DNA of 64,000 nucleotides from Marinobacterium rhizophilum DSM 18822 (GTDB lineage Bacteria > Pseudomonadota > Gammaproteobacteria > Pseudomonadales > Balneatricaceae): NCBI RefSeq assembly GCF_000378045.1, contig NZ_KB899093.1, positions 124,001-188,000 on the forward strand, written 5' to 3'. Below, piece by piece: positions 18,671-29,500 of the stretch (position 1 is its first letter; every line of letters begins with the position of its first letter). The notes beneath the pieces were generated by a model that ran no database searches, had not been told where the DNA came from, and was given only the letters and a program-made list of their open reading frames with translations. The translations under genes were made by a program, and so were the position numbers.

Positions 18671-18828
18671 AGGTCCCGGCGTTGCTTACTTACTTAAAGG
18701 GCTGCTTAAAAGGCTGGCTGCAAAGCGGTTCATCTCACTCTGCCGGGGAAGGCGGTCATATTCGCGATGCTGAAAGCGCTGTCGCTGAGTCGTGTCGTCG
18801 TCTTCATCTACCCGGCACGGAACTCGAT

Positions 18829-18860
18829 GGCATGCCGGGGGAACAGTCCCCCGGTATGCC
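18829..18860. terminator. Hairpin between converging gli and GH32 genes
   Basis: Arms GGCATGCCGGGGGA and TCCCCCGGTATGCC pair (one G-T wobble) around a 4-base loop, 7 bases beyond the GH32 stop. There is no long T tract, but the position between convergent genes fits a bidirectional terminator. Confidence 0.6.
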
Positions 18861-18867
18861 GTTCTCG

Positions 18868-21522
18868 TCAGTCGGACGCGTCTTTGTGGATAGAGGCGAG
18901 CGGCTGGATGCGCAGCGACTTGAGCAATGCATCGCCACCTTCGGCGAAGAGTGCAATGCGGTCGCTGTCATCGCTTGGGAATATCCGGTCCGTGATCACC
19001 CGGCTGCCATCCCCTGCGAACACCTCCACCGACGACCAGTCGAGCAGGATATGCAGCTTCAGTATCCCGTCTTCCAGTTGCAGCGGGCTGACGTGGCGTC
19101 CGGCGAAGTCCGGATGGAAGCCGTCGACATCGGCGGCCTGGGCCTGGTTACGGTCGACGAACAGCTCGGCGAGCTCGGCGTCGTAGCCCACAAGGGTCTC
19201 CTCGCCGTCGCCCACGCGCAGCTTGAGACCGAACCGGGTCGCACTGCCGGGCTCGAATTCCGCCGTTATCTCCACCGCCTTGCCGCGCGCCCCCTTGTCG
19301 TTCAGCAGGCGCTGACCCTCTGCGACGAGTTGCTCATCCAGTGCAAACACCGGTCCGCGGCGCAGCTGCGCCACTTCGATGATCGGCGTCTGCACCAGCT
19401 CCACTTTGCCGTCGGCCGTACGCCGCAGGCCGACATCCCGGGGTATGCTCTGGGCACTGCGCCAGGGCGCGGTCGGAATGTCGTTGGCGTAGTTCCAGTT
19501 GTTCATCCAGCCCAGCCAGATGCGATCACCGCCCGGCATGTTCTCGTAGGACACCACCGCGTAGAAATCCTTGCCGTAATCGATCCAGTCGGCACGCTTC
19601 ACCGGCTCATCGGCAAAGCGGATATCGTCCACCAGGATATGCCCCCAGCTACCCTCGTTCTTGTCGAGGATGCGGATCCTGGCTTCCTGGCCGGCGAAGG
19701 CGTCAACGTTCCAGGATGCCCAGTGCAGCTGCTCGCTGTTTTCGCCGGTGGCCGTGCGCACCACCTCGCCGTCGACCAGCAGGCTGACCGTGGTTTCGGT
19801 TGGGCGCGGCAGTGCCGGTGCATCGGACTGGAAGAAGTGATCCGCGCTCACGTGACCCCAGCCGCCGCTGTTCTGGTCGATGATCTCGATCGTCGCGTAG
19901 CTGCCGGCGAACTCGCGCACATCCCAGGCGACCCAGTCCATGGTCGGGTCGTCCTTCCCGGTGGCGCTGCGCACCACCTGGCCGTCGACCCGCAGCACCA
20001 CCGCCGTGGCCTGGTCCGGATAGGGGTGGTCACCACTGCCGATGACGAAGTTGATGTAGTCGCGCCCGATCTGGAATAACGGCGATACCAGGGTGCCGAC
20101 TGCCGCATCGCTGCCGATATAGCTTTGCACGTGACGCTCGCCGAGGTAACCCGGGTCCCAGGGGCCGCCCCGTACAGGGCCCTCGCCGACGAACACGCCG
20201 CTCGGTGTCCAGCCCAGCTCCGCGTAGGTTATTCCGTCGGGGCCTTCAAAATCGGCACCGGGAAACAGCAGCTCTCCGTCCGGCACCGTGCCGTCGCCGG
20301 CTGCGGGGTCGTGGGGATGCCGGCCACCACCGACCAGCAGGTTGATGTGGCTGAAGCCGTCGATCGTGAACGGCGGCGACGTCAGCGAGCCGGTCGGTGC
20401 GTCGCCGGCTGTAAAGGTGTTGGCCAGGCCGTCACCCCGATAGCCTGACACTTCCTGCTGGCCGGGGAAGGTGCCGTCGACGGGTGCCAGGCCGAAGAAA
20501 TCCTCCGTGGCGTCCCAGCCGCGCTCGGCGTAAGTGCCTGGGCCGTCGAAGGTTTCGAACGGCACACCGGCCGGCGGCAAGTCGTCATAGACGTTTTCGG
20601 CACGAAACTCGACCCCGTCGAAATCGCCGATGAAGTACTGCGCGCCCGAGCCGCCGGCAATCGCCCCGGGATTGAGATTCACGACCAGCACCCAGCGGGT
20701 GTCGTCCGTGTCGCCGTCGACCGGCAGCTCGAACAGGTCCGGCACCTCCCAGATGCCGCCGGTGGCGTTGGCCGGGCCGAAGTCGCTGAGGAAATGCCAG
20801 TCCTTCAGGTTCGCCGAGCCGTAAAAACGCACCCGGTGGTCGGTCGCCAGCACCGTGGCCATCACCCACTGTTGCGATTCCTCGTGCCAGACCACCTTGG
20901 GGTCGCGGAATTCACGCGGATTTGGAACGTCCGACGGATGGGTCCAGCCATTGATCACCGGGTTTTGGGCATACGGCGTCCAGGAGCGGCCGCTGTCGAG
21001 GCTATAGGCGATCGACTGCACCTGGGAGCCGGGCGGCAGGCACAGGCCGGCCCTGGCATGGGCCTCGTCGCAGGGCGCACCGGCTGGTTTTCCGTTGGGA
21101 AACCAGCTGGTGTATATCGCCACCATCGGCGGATTTTCGAGGGTTCCGAAGCCGCTGCTGTTGTTCCAGTCGATCACCGCGCCGCCTGAGAAGTACTGCT
21201 CCTGGTCGGCACCGGGATCTTCCGGGTCGGACAGCAGCGCAACCGGCAGCTCGTCCCAGTGCAGCAGGTCCGGACTCACGGCATGGCCCCAGGACATGTT
21301 GCCCCAGGTATTGCCGAAGGGATTGAACTGGTAGAACAAATGATACTCGCCCTGGTAATACACCAGGCCATTGGGATCATTCATCCAGTTTTGGGCGGGG
21401 GTGTAGTGAAACTGGGGGCGGAAGCGCTCCCGGTAGGTGGGTTCTTCGGCATGCGACGGTGTGGCGGCGGCGAGCGTCGCCATGCCGAGCACCAGCGCCA
21501 TCGGCTTGCTGTATCTGCTCAT
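18868..21522 (-). CDS. Secreted GH32 fructan hydrolase (levanase/inulinase type) with a large inserted module
   Basis: This 884-residue glycoside hydrolase should cleave beta-fructosyl bonds in levan, inulin or sucrose. A signal peptide ends at SHA-E (residue 25). The catalytic set is present: WMNDPNG (nucleophile Asp49), EFRDPK near residue 203 (stabiliser Asp) and WEVPDLFEL near 260 (acid/base Glu). Normal GH32 proteins have about 500 residues. Here about 335 residues (roughly 310-645) separate the propeller blade around GDFDGVEFRAENVYDD from IDYGKDFYAVVSYENMP. The insert contains a repeated motif, VDGQVVRSATGK..DPTMDWVAWDV and VDGEVVRTATGE..SEQLHWASWNV, each followed by a GGWGH or GSWGH strand. 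The C-terminal GH32 beta-sandwich (SSVEVFAGDG, DRIFPS) is complete. The start at 21522 is set by the signal peptide. No fructose importer is nearby. Confidence 0.92.
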   Translation of the reverse strand: MSRYSKPMALVLGMATLAAATPSHAEEPTYRERFRPQFHYTPAQNWMNDPNGLVYYQGEYHLFYQFNPFGNTWGNMSWGHAVSPDLLHWDELPVALLSDPEDPGADQEQYFSGGAVIDWNNSSGFGTLENPPMVAIYTSWFPNGKPAGAPCDEAHARAGLCLPPGSQVQSIAYSLDSGRSWTPYAQNPVINGWTHPSDVPNPREFRDPKVVWHEESQQWVMATVLATDHRVRFYGSANLKDWHFLSDFGPANATGGIWEVPDLFELPVDGDTDDTRWVLVVNLNPGAIAGGSGAQYFIGDFDGVEFRAENVYDDLPPAGVPFETFDGPGTYAERGWDATEDFFGLAPVDGTFPGQQEVSGYRGDGLANTFTAGDAPTGSLTSPPFTIDGFSHINLLVGGGRHPHDPAAGDGTVPDGELLFPGADFEGPDGITYAELGWTPSGVFVGEGPVRGGPWDPGYLGERHVQSYIGSDAAVGTLVSPLFQIGRDYINFVIGSGDHPYPDQATAVVLRVDGQVVRSATGKDDPTMDWVAWDVREFAGSYATIEIIDQNSGGWGHVSADHFFQSDAPALPRPTETTVSLLVDGEVVRTATGENSEQLHWASWNVDAFAGQEARIRILDKNEGSWGHILVDDIRFADEPVKRADWIDYGKDFYAVVSYENMPGGDRIWLGWMNNWNYANDIPTAPWRSAQSIPRDVGLRRTADGKVELVQTPIIEVAQLRRGPVFALDEQLVAEGQRLLNDKGARGKAVEITAEFEPGSATRFGLKLRVGDGEETLVGYDAELAELFVDRNQAQAADVDGFHPDFAGRHVSPLQLEDGILKLHILLDWSSVEVFAGDGSRVITDRIFPSDDSDRIALFAEGGDALLKSLRIQPLASIHKDASD

Positions 21523-21975
21523 ACTGTCTTCGTCCTGATTTGTTTTTGTTATTTCCAGATGCGATACCCTGGCCGATCCTGGGCCGGTCCTCCCCGTCAT
21601 CGAACGGGGGAGGGCCCGCAAAACCGCGCTTCAGGGCGCGCAGCACGAGATTGTTGCAGCAGAATGTCTGCACTATTTCAAATGTTACAGGCCGTTGTAA
21701 CAAAGCCCCGGGGAAGTGGTTATCGCCTGGCGACGAGCGGCTCACGCGCAAAAAGGTCGATACGCTGCGGAGGGTCATTCGACCTATGCCACGCTTTGAT
21801 CTGGAAGCCTGGCCAGAATGAGCCTAAAGGATGCATGCTGGCCGCAGAGGTGTGGGGCTGGTGTGTTTGGCGACTGCCAATTTAGCGGCTTCTGCGTCAG
21901 TCCGACTTATCTCGCCCAGGATTGTGCGACGAACCTGAAAAACTCGCGCAAAAGCGACGCGGCGCACTGATCGAT
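21523..21975. promoter_or_regulatory. Upstream region of the GH32 gene with a palindromic operator candidate
   Basis: No gene was found in these 453 bases. At 21683-21702 the inverted repeat TGTTACA-N6-TGTAACA has perfect 7-base arms. It lies about 160 bases before the GH32 start and could bind a dimeric regulator. A GC-rich imperfect stem around 21575-21610 lies between it and the gene. Confidence 0.45.
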
Positions 21976-22701
21976 TCAGGCGCCGCGATGATCGTTGTTT
22001 AGTGACAGGAAGCGTTCCCGGCTGTTGGTCAGATGCAGACGCATGGCGGCGCGTGCCGCATAGGAATCCCGGCGTGCTATCGCCGCCACCACCTCTTCGT
22101 GTTCATGGTTGACCCGCTCGGACTGCATGCGCTTGCGCGGTACCAGGGTGTCTTTGAGGTGATTCATGATATCGATGAAATAGTGGTTGCCGGTCGCCTC
22201 GGCAATGCGCAGATGGAACTGCAGGTCGGCATTAGCGGCCGCCTGGTCATCCCTGGCTTCGCATTCCTGCAGTGTTTTTAACGCCTCTCTGATTGCATTT
22301 AACTGTGCTTCTGTCCGGCGCTCCGCGGCCAGTCCTGCCGTTTCGATCTCCAGGCTCAGGCGCAATTCCAGAATGGCCACCGCATCCTGCACCGAATCGA
22401 CGACAACATCCGGCAGCGACTTGCCTTCATTTGGTTTGGCGATGACGAAGGTGCCCACGCCATGGCGTGTTTCCACCAGGCCTGCCGCCTGCAAACGTTG
22501 CAGGGCTTCGCGTACCACGGTCCGGCTGACGCTTTGCTGCGCCATGATGGCGGATTCGGTGGGCAGTTTGTCGCCGAGCTGAATCAGGCCCTCGGAAATC
22601 TGGCGTGTCAATTCGTTGACCAGTGTTTGAGCGAGCTTGCGGGGGCGTTTGCGCTGCGTCTCATCAGGGGCGCTCGGTGACGCGGCAGGTGGCGGGTTCA
22701 T
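21976..22701 (-). CDS. GntR-family (FadR/FCD) transcriptional regulator, second copy
   Basis: This 241-residue protein has an N-terminal winged helix (KLPTESAIMAQQSVSRTVVREALQRLQAAGLV..GVGTFV) and a C-terminal FCD ligand domain (DLQFHLRIAEATGNHYF). It is a paralogue of the regulator at 9987. Just upstream, TTCAAGTGATCGTAC (from about 22723) and GTACTTGAA (about 22759) form an imperfect inverted pair, a plausible autoregulatory site. Target genes are uncertain; the uronate, GH32 and AEC genes are nearest. Confidence 0.9.
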   Translation of the reverse strand: MNPPPAASPSAPDETQRKRPRKLAQTLVNELTRQISEGLIQLGDKLPTESAIMAQQSVSRTVVREALQRLQAAGLVETRHGVGTFVIAKPNEGKSLPDVVVDSVQDAVAILELRLSLEIETAGLAAERRTEAQLNAIREALKTLQECEARDDQAAANADLQFHLRIAEATGNHYFIDIMNHLKDTLVPRKRMQSERVNHEHEEVVAAIARRDSYAARAAMRLHLTNSRERFLSLNNDHRGA

Positions 22702-22952
22702 GGCGGTGTCTCAGTCCAAATTATTCAAGTGATCGTACCACATTCCCTGTTGTATTTTGTACTTGAACCAACTGAAGCTGGGGTTGTCTCGTAAAATTCC
22801 CTTAAATTTCATGCGTTTTAGTCAACCGGCAGGGAGCCGGTAATTTTATCTCGCTTTGGTCATGAACGGGTGGTTGTCTGATGATGTGTTGCTCGGTTCA
22901 AGCAAGAGATAGAGTCGCTTGTCCACCGCCGATGGCGGAGCTGCAGACTCGC

Positions 22953-23915
22953 TCAGATCACACCGGTTAAGCGCAACACGAAGACGCCGGCCGAGATGGT
23001 GACAATGGAGCCCAGGGTGGTGGTCAGGATGATGTTGGCGGTTAGCTGGGCGTTGGCGCCCATGGCACGTGCCATGACGAAGGCCGCCGCTGCCGTGGGA
23101 CTGGAAAACAGCACGCACAGCAGCGCCAGCTCTACGCCGCGAAATCCCAGCGCGGCGGCGACCGGCGTCAGCAGCAGGGGCAGTATCAGCAATTTGGTGA
23201 CGGTGGCCCAGAAGGCGGGCAGGGAGCTGTTGCGCAGGCTTTTCAGATTCAGGGATCCTCCGATGGCTAAAAGTGCCAGCGGCAGGGTCAGGTTGGCGAA
23301 GTAGTTTGCGGTGGTGTCCAGAACCACCGGCAGGTGCAGGCCGTAATATGAAAAGGGCAGCGCCAGCACCACAGCGATGATCAGCGGGTTGAGCAGGATG
23401 GCGTGCAGGATCTGCCGAATGCTGACACCTTCTTTGGTGCCGTGATTCATCGTGACGGTCAGCACCACCACCGACAGCACGTTGTACATGGGAATCACCA
23501 GCGCCAGTACCATGGCCGCCTGGCTCAGGCCCGCCTTGCCAAACAGGTTGTAGCTCAACGCCATACCAATAATGCCGAAGTTGCTGCGAAACGCGCCCTG
23601 AATAAAGGCCCCGAGGTCCTCCGGCTGCTTTATCCAGCGGGCCGCCAGCCACCAGATGGCAAGGAAGCTCACCAGGGTGGCGACAAACACGAAGCCCAGC
23701 AGCGCCGGATTGAACACCGCCTGGAAATCGGTACGGGCAATGGACATGAACACCAGCGTTGGCAGCGCCACCATAAAGACAAGCCGCGACGAGGTATTGA
23801 TAAAGGCTTCATCGACGAGCCTGTTACGCCGTAGCAGGTATCCCAGCAGCACGATGACGAATATGGGAGTGACAATGCCGGCGGTGAACTGCAGCGATTG
23901 CAGATAGAGGTCCAC
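22953..23915 (-). CDS. AEC-family transporter (auxin efflux carrier/malate permease fold)
   Basis: This 320-residue inner-membrane protein has about ten hydrophobic segments in two halves, with the conserved FRSNFGIIGMALSYNLFG block in the middle and LALLAIGGSLNL after it. Family members move malate, malonate or other small carboxylates. It stands alone between a regulator and SixA, so no substrate can be assigned. Confidence 0.85.
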   Translation of the reverse strand: MDLYLQSLQFTAGIVTPIFVIVLLGYLLRRNRLVDEAFINTSSRLVFMVALPTLVFMSIARTDFQAVFNPALLGFVFVATLVSFLAIWWLAARWIKQPEDLGAFIQGAFRSNFGIIGMALSYNLFGKAGLSQAAMVLALVIPMYNVLSVVVLTVTMNHGTKEGVSIRQILHAILLNPLIIAVVLALPFSYYGLHLPVVLDTTANYFANLTLPLALLAIGGSLNLKSLRNSSLPAFWATVTKLLILPLLLTPVAAALGFRGVELALLCVLFSSPTAAAAFVMARAMGANAQLTANIILTTTLGSIVTISAGVFVLRLTGVI

Positions 23916-23996
23916 TCAAGGCTCCGAAAGGGGGAGAAGGAGGCTGCATTCTACCCCAGGGCGGGACAATTCACGGTATAAATTGCTGCGGGTGCG

Positions 23997-24500
23997 TTAC
24001 AGCGGCGCCGGGTGCATTTTGGGGTAGTCGAACAGCACAACGGTGCCGCAGGAGTCGGCCAGCTCGCTCCAGCGGGTGATGCTCAGGTGAATATGCAGTA
24101 CCGCCGATGTGGGGAATTTTTTAAGGGCTTCGTGGGTCAGGTAATAGGCCAGGGCGTCGAGGCCCGGCGAGTGGCCCACCAGCATCAGGTGATGGAAGTG
24201 GTCAGGTTGCTGCTGCAGTACATGCAGCAGGGTTTCGCTGCACGATTCAAACAAATCCGGCAGCTCGCACAGCTGGTCCGGGTTTAGCTCCAGGGTATCG
24301 GCAAGGGCTTCCGCCGTGGTCAGGGCGCGCAGCGCGCCGCTGGTGATAATGCGGTCGGGAAAAAGCCCGAACTCCCGCACTCGCCTGGCCATCAGGGGAA
24401 GGTCGGTTTCGCCGCGTTTGTTCAGTGGCCGGTCGAAGTCGTTCAGCATAGGATCGGCCCAGCTGGACTTGGCATGCCGGATCAGCGTGAGCTTTCTCAT
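23997..24500 (-). CDS. sixA: Phosphohistidine phosphatase SixA
   Basis: This 167-residue histidine phosphatase has the RHAKSSW catalytic motif at residues 8-14 and the second His in VGHSPGLDAL. SixA removes phosphate from histidine phosphotransfer proteins (ArcB and nitrogen-PTS proteins in E. coli). The length and the DFDRPLNKRGE block are typical. Confidence 0.9.
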   Translation of the reverse strand: MRKLTLIRHAKSSWADPMLNDFDRPLNKRGETDLPLMARRVREFGLFPDRIITSGALRALTTAEALADTLELNPDQLCELPDLFESCSETLLHVLQQQPDHFHHLMLVGHSPGLDALAYYLTHEALKKFPTSAVLHIHLSITRWSELADSCGTVVLFDYPKMHPAPL

Positions 24501-24824
24501 CGTGATTGCCAGGTAGCGGAGTTCGCTAGCAGTATTGGTCGAAAATGGCGGAAATACCAGCGGGGGAGTTACGTCTGCACGTGAATTTCGCCACAGCGGT
24601 GAGGGAGGCGCTTGTGGTCTAAAACAGGCCTGGCTGCGTATGAGCCTTTTCAGGCGTATGTGTCCGTAAACGCGGCTGTTTTTGCGCCTGCGGGCTGTCT
24701 GGGCGTTACCCCGCGGGGAAAACTCGGTAAGCTTGACGTCCTTTTGCCGGACGGTTTTTGCATGGTTCTGGCGCCGCTTGAGTGAAAGATGTCTATTTAA
24801 GGCTAAAAACTAAAGGCTAATCGA
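24501..24824. other. Divergent intergenic region sixA/tamA
   Basis: No gene seen. It must hold promoters for both directions. Short GC-rich inverted stretches (such as CCCCGCGGGG near 24709) are present but none is a clear operator. Confidence 0.4.
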
Positions 24825-26594
24825 GTGAGAACTAAAAATTTCCCCGGATGGCTGCTGAGCTGCCTGCTGTGTCTGTCGCCGGTAGCGACGGCGGCTCAGG
24901 ATGATCCGGTTGCCGTTGAGCGCACCCTGGCCGTGGAGGTTGAGGGGCTGAACGGGGAGCTGCCCGGCGAGTTGGCCGATAACATTCGCGCCTATCTGGC
25001 GGTTGAACGTATCAAGGGTGAAGCCGCGCCCATGGCCAGCCGGCTGCAGTACCTGCATCGCCAGGCCGCCGATCAGATTCGCACCGCACTGCAACCCTTT
25101 GGCTACTATCGGCCGGTTATCAAAACCGAACTGCTGGAGCAGCAGGATCGGTGGCTGGCGCGCTACCAGGTTGACCCGGGTGAACAGGTGCGGCTGGAAA
25201 ACATCAATGTTGCTGTTACGGGTGACGCCGAAACCGATCCGCAGTTCATGCAGGCGCTGGCCGATAGCACGCTGCGCAAGGGTCAGCCGCTGCGTCATGC
25301 CGACTATGAAACGCTGAAAAGCCGGCTGCAATCGCTGGCGTCGGAACGGGGTTACTACGATGCCGTGCTGAGCCGGCAGCAGCTGCTGGTCAATCCCCAG
25401 CTTGGGCAAGCCGACATTGAGCTGGTGCTGGATTCCGGCCCGCGCTACCGCATTGGCGCGGTGAATTTTTCCGCGGCGCCAGTGGATGAAGCACTGCTGT
25501 CGCGTTTCGTTCCCTTTGAGAGTGGAGATCCTGTATCCAGCGCGCGTCTGCTGGAGTTACAACGGGGACTGGCGGAAAGCGACTACTTCAGTCGTGTGGA
25601 GGTGCAGCCGAGCTGGGACAAGGCGGTTGAACATGCGGTGCCGATCGACGTGCTACTTGAGCCTAACAAGCGTACCGCCTACCGTTTTGGCGCCGGTTAT
25701 GGCACCGACACCGGTGCACGCGTCAGTGCCAATATTGACCGGCGCTGGGTGAATCGGCGGGGTCACAGTGCCAATAGCCTGATCCAGCTGTCCGAGGTGG
25801 AGTCCGCCGCCGCCGTGCAATACAACATCCCCGGGCAGAAGCCGCAAACTGATCGCTACAGTGCCCGCCTGGCCTGGGAGTCGGAGCTGACGGATACCAC
25901 CGACAGCGAGATTGTAACGCTGGGCGTACTGTGGAAAAAACAGCTGGGAAGCTGGCAGCGCCTGCTGTCCGTTGACTGGGAGCAGGAGCGCTATACGCTG
26001 GACGACGAAACCAGCAGCACCAGTTTCCTGATTCCCGGCATGCGCTGGTCGACCACCAATACCGACAATCCGCTCAACCCGTCCCGCGGTTACCGGCTCT
26101 CGCTGGAGCTTAATGGCGCCAGCGAGGTGCTCCTGTCCGAAGCGGACTTCGTGCAGGCGCAGGTCAAAGGCAAGCATGTGCTGACGCTGAACAACCGTAC
26201 CCGCCTGCTGACCCGTGCGGACGTGGGCATGACGGCCATGGATGACTTCAGCCTGATGCCATCGTCGCACCGTTTCTTCGCCGGTGGCGACAACAGTGTG
26301 CGCGGATACGATTACAAGGAGCTGGGCCCGGAGGGCAGCAACGGCGATGTCGTGGGCGGGCGCTACCTGCTGGTGGGCAGTGCCGAGCTGGATTATCGCG
26401 TGGCCGAGAGCTGGCGTGTGGCGGCGTTTTACGATGCCGGTAACGCGCTGGATTCACTGTCTGAACCGCTGAAAAGTGGCGCCGGTATCGGCGTGCGCTG
26501 GCAGTCACCCATTGGCCCTGTGCGGCTGGACCTTGCCAAACCGCTGGAAGATTCGGGCTTTCGCATTCACTTCACCCTGGGGCCTGACCTATGA
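24825..26594 (+). CDS. tamA: Outer-membrane translocation and assembly module subunit TamA
   Basis: This 589-residue Omp85-family protein has a signal peptide (MRTKNFPGWLLSCLLCLSPVATAAQ). POTRA domains follow, the first visible in IRTALQPFGYYRPVI and the last in LLELQRGLAESDYFSRVEV. The C-terminal 16-strand barrel carries the RFFAGGDNSVRGYDYKELGP lid-lock motif and ends PVRLDLAKPL..FHFTLG-like. TamA inserts some outer-membrane proteins together with TamB. The start codon is GTG. The stop overlaps the tamB ATG (ATGA). Confidence 0.95.
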   Translation: MRTKNFPGWLLSCLLCLSPVATAAQDDPVAVERTLAVEVEGLNGELPGELADNIRAYLAVERIKGEAAPMASRLQYLHRQAADQIRTALQPFGYYRPVIKTELLEQQDRWLARYQVDPGEQVRLENINVAVTGDAETDPQFMQALADSTLRKGQPLRHADYETLKSRLQSLASERGYYDAVLSRQQLLVNPQLGQADIELVLDSGPRYRIGAVNFSAAPVDEALLSRFVPFESGDPVSSARLLELQRGLAESDYFSRVEVQPSWDKAVEHAVPIDVLLEPNKRTAYRFGAGYGTDTGARVSANIDRRWVNRRGHSANSLIQLSEVESAAAVQYNIPGQKPQTDRYSARLAWESELTDTTDSEIVTLGVLWKKQLGSWQRLLSVDWEQERYTLDDETSSTSFLIPGMRWSTTNTDNPLNPSRGYRLSLELNGASEVLLSEADFVQAQVKGKHVLTLNNRTRLLTRADVGMTAMDDFSLMPSSHRFFAGGDNSVRGYDYKELGPEGSNGDVVGGRYLLVGSAELDYRVAESWRVAAFYDAGNALDSLSEPLKSGAGIGVRWQSPIGPVRLDLAKPLEDSGFRIHFTLGPDL

Positions 26595-29500
26595 AACGCT
26601 GGACACTGCGTATCGTGTTAGGCCTCCTGGCGCTGCTGGTTCTGCTGCTGGGCGCCATCGCTGCCATCGGCCTGACCGAGAAAGGAACCCGCACCTTGTT
26701 TAATCAGCTGCAGCCGCTGATCCCGGGCCAGCTGAGCTACGACGCCCTCAATGGTGCCCTGCTAACCCGGCTCGACATCCAGGGGCTGCGTTATCAGCGG
26801 GATGATCTGCGTGTTCACGCCGGGCGCATCGAGTTCGCCTGGCGCCCGGCGGCCCTGCTGAGCGGCCGGCTCGAGCTGGACCGCCTGGGCGTGGAAGAAC
26901 TGGATCTCTGGCTGCCGCCCGCGGTCGCCGACGAGGCACCCAGCGAGCCTGCCGGCCCGCTGGGGCTGCCGGATTCGGTGCGGCTGCCGCTGGCCGTGCA
27001 GGTGGGTGAGATCTACGGCCGTGGCCTGCGCATTCATCCTGCCGAGGGCGAACCCATCCTGATTGAGGCTGTGGCGCTGGGCGCGCACAACGAGCTGGAA
27101 CGGGTGATTCTGGACCGCTTCAGCTTTAAGTCACCCCAGGCCGAGGTCAACCTGAGCGGCGAGATGACCGCGGCCGGCAACTATCCGCTGGCGTTTAAAC
27201 TGGACTGGAGCGCACCGATTCCAGAGCGCGGGCAGATCAGCGGCAGCGGTACCCTGGGCGGCGAGCTGCTCGGAGATGCCGCGCTGCTGACGCTTGATCA
27301 GCAATTGCAGGGGCTGGCCGAGGCGACGCTGGTGGCCAAGGTTGCCCGCCCGCTGGGCGAGCTCAGCTGGCAGCTGGCGCTCGACCTGGCCCGCTTCGAT
27401 CCGGCGCCCTTTGCCGCCGTGCTTGGCGGTCATCTGGTGAGCGGCTCGGTTAATCTCAAGGGTGACCTGGCCTCGGCCGGCGGGGATCTCGCGCTGGTGG
27501 GCAGCCTGCCGGATGTTGGCCCGCTGAGCCTGGACAGCAGTCTGGAGGCCACCACCGAGCAACTGCACCTGACGCGCGCCCAGATCCAGCTGCCGCAAAG
27601 CGGCACGGATCTCAGTTTATCGGGCCGCGTACTGGCGCTGCAGGGCACGCCGGAGCTGGATCTGGCGCTGAGCTGGACGGGCCTGCGCTACCCGCTGTCG
27701 ACACAGTTGCCCGCCCAGGTTGCCAGTGACAGCGGCTCGCTGAACATCACCGGCCCCTTGAGTGATTACCGCCTGCGCCTGGGGGGCAGTCTGCGCGGCG
27801 AGGGGCTGCCGGCCACCGGTGTCGAGCTGACAGGCCAGGGCAGTCTTGAGCGTATGCCGGCACTGGCGCTGACGCTCGATACACTGGGCGGGCAGCTGGT
27901 GCTGGAGGGCAGCGCCGGCTGGACACCACAGCCCGTGTGGGACCTGCAGTTGCGGGCCGATAAGATCAATCCGGGTCTGCAGTGGCCTGACTGGACCGGC
28001 GCGGTGGGGTTGACGCTCAACACCCAGGGCCAGCTGGTGGATGGCGAGCCCCGGGCACAGCTGGATATTGCCGCGCTGTCGGGCCGCCTGCGCGACCAGG
28101 CTCTCAGTGGCGCGGGGCAGGTGCAGGTCAAGGGGGCTGAACTGGACATTCGTCAGCTCGCACTGGGCTGGGGCAACGCCCGGTTGAATGTGCAGGGCCA
28201 GGTGGCGGAGACGCTGGCGCTGGACTGGCAGTTGCTGGCCAGCGACCTGGCGGCCCTGCTGCCCCAGGCGGCGGGCTCGATCAGGGCCGGCGGTACCCTG
28301 GCGGGCACGGCCCAGATGCCGCAGATCAATGCCACTGTGGAGGGCAGCCAGCTGCGTTTTGGCGAGGATCAGCTGGCGCATATCGGCGGCACGGTGGCGC
28401 TGGATCTGGGCTGGAAAACGCCGGCCAAGATAGACCTGAAGGCTGAGGACCTCAGACTGGCGGGACAGCCGGTGCGCAGTCTGAGCCTGCAGGGGAGCGG
28501 CGTGGAGAAAGATCACCGGCTGACGCTGGATGTCGACGCGCAAGCCGCCCAGCTCAGTGTGGTGCTCGACGGTGGGCTACAGGCGCAGCAGCAGTGGCGC
28601 GGCACGCTGTCGACGCTGGACATTACCCAGGCCGATGCCGGCGCCTGGGGCTTGCAGGCACCGGTGGCGCTGGAACTTTCCGCCAGCCAGGCGCGTACTC
28701 AAGCCCTGTGCCTCAGGGCCAAAAGCGGCCAGGGGCGCCTCTGTCTTGATGGTCAGTGGCGTGCCGAGGGCAACAGCGAGGGCGGGCTGACATTGCAGGA
28801 GCTGCCGCTCACGCTGCTGGCGCCCTGGTTGCCGGCCACCACCGATATTACCGGGCAGATCAATGCGCAGGCATCCGGCAGCTTTTCGGCCAAGGGCGCG
28901 CTGGCGTATGAGGCGCAGGTCTCGCTTGACCAGGCCCGCCTGACCCTGCCCGATGAAGGGCTCAAGGTCAGCTTTACCGACGCCCGCGTCAGCGCCAGTG
29001 GTACCGATAAAAAGGCGGCGCTGGACCTTAACCTGCTGATGGATGAAGTCGACGGGCGTGTGCAGGGATCGGTGGCGGTGGATGACCTGGCCGGTGCCGG
29101 GCGCATCAAGGGCCAGATTGCCCTGGCCATCAAGGATCTCAAGTTCCTTTCCCTGCTGGTGCCGGACATGAAGGTTGGCAGCGGTGAACTGCAGGGTGAC
29201 CTGGCGCTTGGTGGCAGCCTGGCGGCGCCGCGACTGCAGGGCGAGCTGAACCTCAACGACGGCAATATTGAACTGCCTGCGGCGGGTATCGCACTGGCGG
29301 ACCTGCGCGTCAGGCTGCGGGATGATCCGGCCCGGCCCGAATACCTGCTGCTGGACGGCAGCATGGCCTCCGGCGGCGGCACCCTCAGCCTTGCCGGCGA
29401 GTTCGAGCCGCTGGCCCAGACCGGTGAAATCCGCATCAATGGCGAGGGCTTCCAGGCGGTGGGAACGCCGGAGATTCAGGTCTTTATCTCCCCCGACATG

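Noticed and set aside
18682-20079. A 465-codon plus-strand frame opposite the GH32 gene
   Set aside because: It is antisense to a gene with intact catalytic motifs and has no domain of its own.
22846-23652. Minus-strand frame overlapping the AEC transporter in another register
   Set aside because: The AEC frame has clear membrane helices and family blocks; the alternative is a His/Arg-rich shadow.
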